Shown piece after piece: positions 8,159-14,188 of a stretch of DNA of 14,658 bases. The position numbers were made by a program, and so were the translations under genes. How positions within the stretch are numbered: the stretch's first letter is position 1; each line of letters starts with the position of its first letter. The stretch covers positions 1 to 14,658 of the forward strand of contig CANLED010000019.1 of the NCBI GenBank assembly GCA_947489175.1, in the 5' to 3' direction. The DNA is from Chitinophagaceae bacterium. Lineage in GTDB: Bacteria; Bacteroidota; Bacteroidia; Chitinophagales; Chitinophagaceae. Under the pieces are notes generated by a model, which had not been told where the DNA came from, did not search any database, and was given only the letters and a program-made list of their open reading frames with translations.

Positions 8159-9439
8159 TTAAACAACAGTTAATTCATAAAATTCTTCTGGGTTCAAATA
8201 TTTTTTGGCAAGTTCTTTTAGCTCTTCTGAACTGATGTTTTTGATGGTGTTTACAGAATTGTAAAAGAAAGAATCATCTAATCCGTTTAAAATTAAATTC
8301 TTCCAACGCCCAATGATTTGAAATGGTCCATCTAAATCACCAAGCAATGTTCCTATCAAATAATTTTTTACAAGCAGCAGTTCTTCTTGATCAATAGCGC
8401 CATTCCTCAGCTTTTCCATTTCATGATAAACTTCAGTTATCGTGGCTTCGCATACATCCCTGCCGGCTTCTGTACTGACCATCCAAGCGCCTGCATGTAC
8501 ATGATTCACCAAGAAGCTATAAATGCCATAGGTATATCCTTTGTCTTCTCGGATGTTATTCATCAACCTTGATCCAAAAAATCCACCAAACAAAGCATTC
8601 AACACCTGCACTTTAGGGAAATCTGGATGATGTCTTGTTGGAAATGGGCGTGCTATCCTAATGGCTCCTTGAACACCATTCTCATCGTTGATGACATTCC
8701 ATTTTTTTTGGACTGCAGGATCTACGAGATGTACTTGCTTTTCTAAAACGGACTGATTTAACGGCAGTGTGCCAAAAAATGTATTCAATAAGGCTTCGTA
8801 ATTGTTTGGAAGTATCCCTGCTGAAAATATGGTGCAATGTCCATTTCTATAAAATTGGTCGTAATACTGTTTTACATGGTCTTGTTCTATCACATCATAA
8901 TCTGTCAACTCAGAATACACACCGTAGGGATGTTTGATTCCAAACAACAGTTCATCGATTTTCCGACCGGCTATAAAATCGCATTTTTGCAAATTCACAG
9001 CAAGGCGTTGCTTCATGTTTTGCTTGTAAATGATTAATTCACTTTCTGGAAATACGGCTTCAAGGAAAATTTCCTGCACTATCGGCAAGATTTTTTCCAA
9101 TTGCCTCGTTAAGCAATGAAGGGATACAACAGCGGTTTCATTGTAACAGGTTCTGTTTAAATAGGCGCCATAAAAATCAACAAACTCATTGATTTCATAA
9201 GCGCTCTTTTGGGCAGTGCCATTCTTTATCAAAAAATTTGTTGCGGATGAAACGTTCTTCTGTTTTTCATACCAATTACCGGCTTTAAAAACCCATTCAA
9301 TTTGAACAACTTCTTCGGTTCCCGCTTGAACTGAATAGACTTCAACTCCATTGTCCAACTTAAACTGCGCTGGCTTTTTTAATGATATCGCGTATTCCAC
9401 CGCATCTTTGATATGCGGTGCCGTTTTTCTATCTAGCAT
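8159..9439 (-). CDS. M16 family peptidase-like protein, non-catalytic partner carrying the R/Y pair
   Basis: A 426-residue two-lobed M16B protein. The zinc-binding HxxEH is absent: the aligned region around residues 64-71 reads SSATNFLI. It therefore cannot bind zinc itself. The second M16 signature is intact: NNIREDKGYTYGIYS, with Arg297 and Tyr304 seven residues apart, the spacing of the substrate-binding R/Y pair of this family. No signal peptide is seen, so it is probably cytoplasmic. It lies 25 bp downstream of the zinc-bearing M16 gene, which lacks R/Y, and the two should be co-translated and form a heterodimer, as in mitochondrial processing peptidase and known bacterial two-subunit M16B enzymes. 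The reading frame is clean, so this is not a decaying copy. Substrate unknown, probably peptides. Confidence 0.9.
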   Translation of the reverse strand: MLDRKTAPHIKDAVEYAISLKKPAQFKLDNGVEVYSVQAGTEEVVQIEWVFKAGNWYEKQKNVSSATNFLIKNGTAQKSAYEINEFVDFYGAYLNRTCYNETAVVSLHCLTRQLEKILPIVQEIFLEAVFPESELIIYKQNMKQRLAVNLQKCDFIAGRKIDELLFGIKHPYGVYSELTDYDVIEQDHVKQYYDQFYRNGHCTIFSAGILPNNYEALLNTFFGTLPLNQSVLEKQVHLVDPAVQKKWNVINDENGVQGAIRIARPFPTRHHPDFPKVQVLNALFGGFFGSRLMNNIREDKGYTYGIYSFLVNHVHAGAWMVSTEAGRDVCEATITEVYHEMEKLRNGAIDQEELLLVKNYLIGTLLGDLDGPFQIIGRWKNLILNGLDDSFFYNSVNTIKNISSEELKELAKKYLNPEEFYELTVV

Positions 9440-9464
9440 GTTGTAGATTAATTCAATTTAAAAT

Positions 9465-10703
9465 TTAATTCTCCGAAAGATACCAAAGTGTGTTGCTGTT
9501 TGTTGGTATCAAAATTTCATTGGCGATGCGGTATAAGTCCTCTACCGTTACATCTTGGTACTTTTTAAACTCGCTGTTCATGAGTTCTCCATCACCTAGT
9601 AATTCGTAATAAGCCAAACTACCTGCCCTGTTCATCACGCTCATGTCTTCAAAAGCCATGACACTTTCTGTTTTGTTCTGTACTTTTTGGAGCTCCCTTT
9701 CCTCTATCTTTTCTTTTTTGATTTTATCAAGCTCCTTTTCAATGGCATCCTCAGCAGTTTTCATATCAACACCTTTTACCAATTGTCCTTCGATTGTTAT
9801 CAATCCGGAATCAAAACTTCCAAAATGATAACAACTAACGTTTACAAACAATTGCTGCTCTTTAACCAAGGTTTGATACAACCTAGATGAAGCTCCGCCT
9901 CCTAAAATATCTGCCAACAAATCAGTTGCATAATAGTCGTCATCCCGCCTTCCACACATATGCCATGTCTTGTAAATAGCATCCATAGGCACTTTGCGGT
10001 GAACCGTAATTCTCCTTTCTTCTAGCTGTGCTGCTTCTTGTGGTAGATTTCTGTTGTATTTTTCGCCTGATGGGATGTCACCAAACCATTTTTCAGCAAG
10101 TGCTTTAACGTCTTCTACAACAACATTTCCAGCAACAACAAGAATTGCATTCAAGGGTCTATAATGTTTGAAGAAAAAGTTTTTTACATCTTGTAATTCA
10201 GCATTTTCAACATGCGACAACTCCTTACCGATGGTCATCCATTTATACGGATGCTCATTGTATGCCAGCTCTCTCATGATATGCCAAACATCCCCATACG
10301 GTTTGTTGATGTAGTGCTCTTTGAATTCTTCACAAACAACTTTTTTCTGAACATCCAAGCTTTTTTTACCAAATGCTAAACTTAACATTCGGTCGCTTTC
10401 CAACCATAATGCAGTTTCTATATTTTCTGCTGGGAGCTGACAATAGTAATTTGTTAGGTCATTTGTAGTATATGCATTGTTTTCTCCACCGGCATTCTGC
10501 AAGGGATCGTCATAGTCTGGGATGTTTACAGATCCACCAAACATCAAATGTTCAAATAAATGGGCAAAGCCCGTCTGCGCGGGGTTTTCATCCCTAGCTC
10601 CAACATCATACAAAACATTCACTACCGCCATTGGTGTGCTTCTATCTGGATGCACCAGCAGCTTTAGCCCATTTGATAGCGTAAATCGTTCGAAGTTTAC
10701 CAT
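9465..10703 (-). CDS. M16 family zinc metallopeptidase, catalytic subunit
   Basis: A 412-residue M16B protein with the inverted zinc motif HLFEH: His48 and His52 are ligands and Glu51 is the general base. The third ligand is expected in VVCEEFKEH, at Glu125 or Glu126. The GGENNAYTTND segment at about 72-82 is also typical. In the C-terminal lobe the R/Y pair is lost: the positions aligned with Arg and Tyr of the partner are Val280 and Val287 (segment QTLVKEQQLFVNVS). The chain alone is thus expected to need the neighbouring R/Y subunit for activity. No signal peptide. It is the first gene of the pair and has a near-consensus -7 promoter element just before its ATG, so the pair probably forms its own transcription unit, perhaps extending to the holin-like gene. 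Confidence 0.94.
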   Translation of the reverse strand: MVNFERFTLSNGLKLLVHPDRSTPMAVVNVLYDVGARDENPAQTGFAHLFEHLMFGGSVNIPDYDDPLQNAGGENNAYTTNDLTNYYCQLPAENIETALWLESDRMLSLAFGKKSLDVQKKVVCEEFKEHYINKPYGDVWHIMRELAYNEHPYKWMTIGKELSHVENAELQDVKNFFFKHYRPLNAILVVAGNVVVEDVKALAEKWFGDIPSGEKYNRNLPQEAAQLEERRITVHRKVPMDAIYKTWHMCGRRDDDYYATDLLADILGGGASSRLYQTLVKEQQLFVNVSCYHFGSFDSGLITIEGQLVKGVDMKTAEDAIEKELDKIKKEKIEERELQKVQNKTESVMAFEDMSVMNRAGSLAYYELLGDGELMNSEFKKYQDVTVEDLYRIANEILIPTNSNTLWYLSEN

Positions 10704-10707
10704 GGCT

Positions 10708-10715
10708 CAAAGGTA
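10708..10715 (-). promoter_or_regulatory. -7 promoter element (TAnnTTTG) of the M16 pair, giving a nearly leaderless mRNA
   Basis: The minus strand reads TACCTTTG at 10715-10708, a perfect match to the Bacteroidota -7 consensus TAnnTTTG, only 4 bases before the ATG at 10703. Transcription starting a few bases after the box would begin at or next to the start codon. No TTG at the expected -33 spacing is evident, so this is a single-box match. Confidence 0.45.
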
Positions 10716-10731
10716 TGGAAGAAATCAAAGT

Positions 10732-10760
10732 GAATTGATAATGAAGAATTAAGAATGAAA
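10732..10760. repeat. A-rich GAA/AAT intergenic repeat-like tract
   Basis: A run built of GAAT/GAAGAAT words (GAATTGATAATGAAGAATTA, then AGAATGAAA) that resembles the degenerate A-rich spacer repeats common between genes in this phylum. It abuts a GC-rich repeat at 10764-10790. The resemblance is by eye, and copy number elsewhere in the genome is unknown. Confidence 0.3.
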
Positions 10761-10777
10761 AACGGCCTTCGACAGGC
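10756..10777 (-). terminator. Possible rho-independent terminator of the aspartic protease gene
   Basis: Read on the minus strand, the REP-like hairpin GCCT-GTCGA-AGGC is followed by CGTTTTTC, a short T-run. It lies about 75 bases after the stop codon of the PDZ aspartic protease gene. The stem is only 4 bp, so termination would be weak. Confidence 0.3.
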
Positions 10778-10790
10778 TCAGGCACCGCTG
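10764..10790. repeat. REP-like GC-rich palindromic element (CCTTCGACAGGCTCAGG type)
   Basis: A 27-base GC-rich island (GGCCTTCGACAGGCTCAGGC, then ACCGCTG) in an AT-rich gap between the aspartic protease and M16 genes. It contains the hairpin GCCT-TCGAC-AGGC (10765-10777), and a second CCT/AGG pairing is possible. Elements with the CCTTCGACAGGCTCAGG core are familiar as dispersed extragenic repeats in Bacteroidota. No RAYT transposase is in the window. Confidence 0.55.
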
Positions 10791-10853
10791 AAAATTTATC
10801 ATAATATTCTACCTAATCAATACCTCCATTGGCTAAATTATTTTCTTCCGGCT

Positions 10854-12107
10854 CTAAAATATGCTGACAGTCTTCATCGTAATTACCTCAGGTACGCCAT
10901 CCCTCAAAATCAAAAATCGAATTTTTTGCAGCGATGATTGTATCACGTTTTTATAAGCCTGAATATTATTCGAAAAATCATTGTTCACCGATAGGATTAC
11001 ATCGCCTTTTTTAAACCCTGCCTTGTCGGCGGGTGAATTGGGTACCACGTCATCTACCTCGATTTTTTCATCTATGTAATAAATTGATAATCCCGAATAA
11101 GCATAATCGAAAAGATCTCTGAAATGTGCATTTGGTATGATATGAATTTCTCGCTTATGATAATTCAAGGTCACATTAAACCGCCTCAATAAATCATTGC
11201 CGATGAGTCCGCCTAAATATGGATAATTGGTAACATTGTTTTCATCCTTGAAAAACAATGTAGGAACATTCCTGAATCTATATGGACCAATCCGCACTTC
11301 CTTTATAGTTGTTAGCCGCATGGTCATCTTTCCTCCCATGCCTTCGGCTTGTGTAAAAACAGGTTTTTTCTTTTTTTTTCTTAACACTGCACTGTCAGTA
11401 GCGTACTCTTCAGACAACAAAAAATTCAGTCCAGCACCTGTATCAAAATAAAAATTTTGTACAAGTTTTCGATTGTCTTTAATCTGCAAGCTTTGAATAG
11501 GCAGCGTAGTAAATATGGGGTTAAGCAAATATCCTCCTTTGGGATAAATGATATCACCGTTGCTAAGCACATTGATTATTTGCTTGTCGTAATTGATCTG
11601 AACAATATATCGGCTCAAAAAACTATATCCAATTATTCCATCAATATGCAAACCATAAGAAAAACTCAGGAGCTCGTAATCATTTACATGAAAATCTAAA
11701 TTCTTTACATCCACTCCGGGTAAATGCAGTGTTGCATCATATAAAAAAGAAACCTTCCTAATCCCTCCAATGCCTTTGATCGTTCTCTCTGAGGGAGTGA
11801 TCGGAATATTCATGGCTATAACCGTTGTTGAATCTAGCGAAATGCCTCCACTGCCTGTATCCAAAATAAAATTCATACTGTCTGAATACCCATTCACAGT
11901 TGCTTTTATGAGGATGACGCCACCTGATAGTACTTTGAAAGGAAAACTGGTGATTTTTTTTGAAGGTCCGTCAATAAATTGCTCCTGACTCCAACTGTTT
12001 TTGCTGAAAAGTAAGGAGAAAATGAATAAAAATGATATGATGATTGGCTTCTTCAGTAAAGAGGAGTTTTTTGTTTGAGGTTTAAAGTTGAATGTTGAAA
12101 ATTCCAC
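10854..12107 (-). CDS. Secreted retropepsin-like aspartic protease with C-terminal PDZ domain
   Basis: A 417-residue protein with two aspartic protease half-sites in one chain: DTGSGG at Asp83 (preceded by NFIL) and DTGAG at Asp222 (preceded by NFYF). The two lobes can thus build a pepsin-like active site without dimerising. Residues about 330-412 form a PDZ domain (DVVPNSPADKAGFKKGDVIL), which would bind C-termini or gate the protease. A KK pair and hydrophobic stretch (19-35), then SWSQEQ, indicate export. The start is GTG at 12107-12105, the only standard in-frame start after the stop at 12125-12123. This gives an unusually long n-region of 18 residues encoded partly by a GGTTTAAAGTT repeat-like tract, so the start is uncertain. 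An A9 run (11379-11371) encodes part of RKKKKKP. Substrate unknown; the M16 genes downstream suggest a proteolysis neighbourhood, but a joint role is inference. Confidence 0.88.
   Translation of the reverse strand: MEFSTFNFKPQTKNSSLLKKPIIISFLFIFSLLFSKNSWSQEQFIDGPSKKITSFPFKVLSGGVILIKATVNGYSDSMNFILDTGSGGISLDSTTVIAMNIPITPSERTIKGIGGIRKVSFLYDATLHLPGVDVKNLDFHVNDYELLSFSYGLHIDGIIGYSFLSRYIVQINYDKQIINVLSNGDIIYPKGGYLLNPIFTTLPIQSLQIKDNRKLVQNFYFDTGAGLNFLLSEEYATDSAVLRKKKKKPVFTQAEGMGGKMTMRLTTIKEVRIGPYRFRNVPTLFFKDENNVTNYPYLGGLIGNDLLRRFNVTLNYHKREIHIIPNAHFRDLFDYAYSGLSIYYIDEKIEVDDVVPNSPADKAGFKKGDVILSVNNDFSNNIQAYKNVIQSSLQKIRFLILRDGVPEVITMKTVSIF
12078..12098. repeat. Repeat-related tract inside the 5' end of the aspartic protease gene
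   Basis: Plus-strand bases 12079-12089 read GGTTTAAAGTT, identical to an 11-mer in repeat copy 1 (13361-13371) and in the reverse complement of copy 4 downstream of mqnC, and continue into GAATGTTGA. This tract encodes roughly residues 4-10 (STFNFKP) of the predicted protease, ahead of its signal-peptide core, suggesting that an intergenic repeat has been captured as coding sequence. Confidence 0.4.
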
Positions 12108-12189
12108 TGATTCAGCATGAATTTACTCCATTATCATCAAGTATCATTGCGTTTTGGCAATTCTTACATACACAAAACTTTTCATGGTG

Positions 12190-12197
12190 TACATTTG
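12190..12197 (+). promoter_or_regulatory. -7 promoter element (TAnnTTTG) of mqnC
   Basis: TACATTTG is a perfect TAnnTTTG match ending 8 bases before the first ATG of mqnC (12206). Transcription would begin at about 12201-12204, leaving a leader of only a few bases. A -33 TTG at standard spacing is not seen. The 98-bp divergent gap (12108-12205) holds no clear matching element for the minus-strand protease gene. Confidence 0.45.
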
Positions 12198-12205
12198 TTG
12201 TATAG

Positions 12206-13345
12206 ATGATGGAAAAAATGCACAATCTCAACAATTTATACGAAAAAGCCCTCAACTTAGAATTTTTATCTGCAGAAGAAGGCCTCTTTTTATTCAAGGA
12301 AGCCCCATTAACAGAACTCATGCATGTTGCAGACACGCTTAGAAAAAAGCAAGTGCCTCATGGAAAAGTGAGCTGGCAGATAGACCGAAACGTGAACACA
12401 ACCAATGTCTGTATCGCCAATTGCAAATTCTGTAATTTCTATAGGATACCAGGACATGCTGAAGCGTATATCACCACGATGGATACCTACAGAGAAAAGA
12501 TCCGTGAAACCCTCAAGTGGGGCGGAGATCAATTGCTGCTGCAAGGTGGACATCATCCAGAGCTCGGACTTAAATACTACACCGATACGTTTAGCGCTAT
12601 TAAAGCGGAATTTCCAGAAATCAGGCTCCATACCCTTGGACCACCAGAAGTGGCTCATATTGCCAAATTAGAAAAAATGACGCATACTGATGTGCTGAAA
12701 GCATTAAAGGTTGCTGGGATGAACTCACTTCCAGGAGCAGGTGCAGAAATCTTGGTTGATCGTGTGCGCAGGCTCGTTAGCAACGGGAAATGTGGTGCTC
12801 AAGAATGGTTGGATGTAATGGCTGCGGCTCATCAGCTGAACATAACTACCTCTGCTACCATGATGTTCGGACATGTTGAAACGTTGGAAGAACGCTTTGA
12901 TCACCTGATTAAAATCCGTGAAGTTCAATCAAGAAAACCTGAATCCGCCAATGGGTTCTTGGCTTTCATTCCATGGACATTCCAAGATGTTGATACCCTT
13001 CTAACAAAAATCCGAGGTGTTCAAAACCTAACTACTGGTGAAGAATATATCAGGATGATTGCCATCAGCCGCATCATGTTGCCCAACATTAAAAATATTC
13101 AAGCTTCGTGGTTAACCGTAGGTAAGAAAATTGCACAGATTTGCTTGCATGCAGGTGCCAATGATTTCGGGAGCATCATGTTGGAAGAAAATGTGGTAAG
13201 TGCTGCCGGCGCTCCACACCGTTTCACTTATAAGTCAATGCAAGATGCCATCAGCGAAGCCGGTTTTGAACCGCAACTCCGCAACCAAGAATACCAATGG
13301 CGAGAATTGCCTTCGAATATTGAAGAACAAGTAATTGACTACTAG
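12206..13345 (+). CDS. mqnC: Cyclic dehypoxanthinyl futalosine synthase (radical SAM), menaquinone biosynthesis
   Basis: A 379-residue cytoplasmic radical SAM enzyme. The cluster motif CIANCKFC supplies Cys69, Cys73 and Cys76 (CX3CX2C) to a [4Fe-4S] centre that cleaves S-adenosylmethionine. Other matches are LLQGGHHPELGL (about 111-122), SLPGAGAEILVDRVRR (about 174-189), TTSATMMFGHVETLEER (about 214-230) and FIPWTFQ (about 253-259). The last two favour MqnC over the related MqnE. The enzyme cyclises dehypoxanthinyl futalosine in the futalosine pathway to menaquinone. The first ATG (12206) is used; ATGs at 12209 and 12218 are alternatives and would matter if the mRNA is leaderless. Length is normal. 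The other mqn genes are not in the window, so the pathway is dispersed. The flanking genes (protease divergently upstream, oxoprolinase downstream) are unrelated to quinones. Confidence 0.93.
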   Translation: MMEKMHNLNNLYEKALNLEFLSAEEGLFLFKEAPLTELMHVADTLRKKQVPHGKVSWQIDRNVNTTNVCIANCKFCNFYRIPGHAEAYITTMDTYREKIRETLKWGGDQLLLQGGHHPELGLKYYTDTFSAIKAEFPEIRLHTLGPPEVAHIAKLEKMTHTDVLKALKVAGMNSLPGAGAEILVDRVRRLVSNGKCGAQEWLDVMAAAHQLNITTSATMMFGHVETLEERFDHLIKIREVQSRKPESANGFLAFIPWTFQDVDTLLTKIRGVQNLTTGEEYIRMIAISRIMLPNIKNIQASWLTVGKKIAQICLHAGANDFGSIMLEENVVSAAGAPHRFTYKSMQDAISEAGFEPQLRNQEYQWRELPSNIEEQVIDY

Positions 13346-13456
13346 AGTTTAAAAGTTTTTGGTTTAAAGTTTACCTTAAACAGAGTTTAAAAGTTTTTAG
13401 TTTAAAGTTTAAAACTCAAAAAAGTTTAAAAGTTTTTAGTTTAAAGTTTAAAACTC
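13345..13456 (+). repeat. Three tandem copies of a GAGTTTAAAAGTTTTT-type repeat
   Basis: Copy 1 is 13345-13373, copy 2 is 13383-13417 and copy 3 is 13423-13456, with periods of 38 and 39 bases. Copies 2 and 3 share GTTTAAAAGTTTTTAGTTTA followed by AAGTTTAAAACTC; copy 1 differs by having GG for AG in the middle and loses the end. Copy 2 is bounded by GAGTTT and AAACTC, an inverted pair. Copy 1 begins inside the mqnC stop codon (G of TAG at 13345). The tract separates mqnC from pxpB and may act as a terminator or spacer. Confidence 0.85.
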
Positions 13457-13471
13457 AAACCCGGATATATC

Positions 13472-13497
13472 AAACTTTAAACCAAAAACCTTAAACT
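13472..13497 (-). repeat. Inverted fourth copy of the GTTTAAA repeat
   Basis: The reverse complement of 13472-13497 reads AGTTTAAGGTTTTTGGTTTA then AAGTTT, nearly identical to copy 1 (two differences, GG for AA) and in opposite orientation. Copies 1 and 4 can therefore pair as a long stem of about 26 bp around copies 2 and 3. It ends 4 bases before the pxpB ATG, so any structure would reach the pxpB start. Confidence 0.8.
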
Positions 13498-13501
13498 AAA
13501 A

Positions 13502-14188
13502 ATGTCTTTCCGCTTTTACGCAATCCACGACCAAGCCATCACCATTGAGTTTTCTCAGGAAATCAGTGAAGATGCCAACATGCTTGTGATTGAAATGCAG
13601 CATGCCATAGAATCCAATCCCTTTAAGGGTTTCATCGAATGCGTACCTGCTTATGCAAGTTTGACTGTTTATTTCAACGATCAAATTTCTGAATTAGACG
13701 TACGTGCTCAACTGATGAGTTTTTATGCTACTCAAGCAGATAATGTAAAATCAGGGGCAACAAAAAATAACAAGCAAACGATAACAATTCCAGTTTGCTA
13801 TGACCCTACATTGGGTTTTGACCTTCCTTGGGTTTCGAAACATTTAGATTTATCCCACGAAGAAATCATTTCATTGCATAGCTCCATTGCTTATAGGGTA
13901 TTCATGATCGGATTTATCCCTGGATTCCCTTACATGGGAACATTGCCTCAACAATTGGAATTGCCAAGAAAGCAAACGCCTTCGATGAAAATTCCAATGG
14001 GAAGTGTTGCCATTGCGGGAAAACAAACAGGAATTTATCCTGCGGAAGTTCCGGGTGGGTGGCATGTAATTGGAAGAACACCTTTGAAAATGTTCGACAA
14101 AACAAAAAAACCTTGCTGTTTTTTGAAAGCAGGTGACTTAGTCCAATTCAAGGCCATCTCACTCGAAGCATTCAATCAATATTCATGA
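13502..14188 (+). CDS. pxpB: 5-oxoprolinase subunit PxpB (KipI family)
   Basis: A 228-residue cytoplasmic protein matching the KipI/PxpB family throughout: an N-terminal domain (FYAIHDQAITIEFSQEI) and a C-terminal cyclophilin-like domain with IPVCYDPTLGFDL (about 98-110), then FMIGFIPGFPYMGTLP (about 136-151), GSVAIAGKQTGIYPAEVPGG (about 167-186) and WHVIGRTP (187-194). With PxpA and PxpC it forms the ATP-dependent 5-oxoprolinase, which opens 5-oxoproline (pyroglutamate) to glutamate. B. subtilis KipI also inhibits the sporulation kinase KinA; that role is not expected here. The ATG at 13502 follows the inverted repeat copy directly. Its TGA overlaps the ATG of pxpC (ATGA at 14185-14188), showing coupled translation of the two partner subunits. 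pxpA is not seen in the window and is likely further right or elsewhere. Confidence 0.93.
   Translation: MSFRFYAIHDQAITIEFSQEISEDANMLVIEMQHAIESNPFKGFIECVPAYASLTVYFNDQISELDVRAQLMSFYATQADNVKSGATKNNKQTITIPVCYDPTLGFDLPWVSKHLDLSHEEIISLHSSIAYRVFMIGFIPGFPYMGTLPQQLELPRKQTPSMKIPMGSVAIAGKQTGIYPAEVPGGWHVIGRTPLKMFDKTKKPCCFLKAGDLVQFKAISLEAFNQYS

Noticed and set aside
8159..9439. Decayed M16 pseudogene because HxxEH is missing
   Set aside because: The frame is full length and the R/Y pair is intact, fitting a non-catalytic partner subunit.
12116..12118. ATG start for the aspartic protease with a frameshift
   Set aside because: The frame from this ATG stops after 22 codons and no sequence evidence supports a shift; GTG at 12107 gives a continuous frame.
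12308..12658. Minus-strand ORF of 116 codons
   Set aside because: Lies wholly within mqnC, antisense to its radical SAM motif region.
13345..13497. CRISPR array
   Set aside because: Although the period is 38-39 bases, the intervals between copies are only 5-9 bases, the units themselves are low complexity, one copy is inverted, and no cas genes are present.
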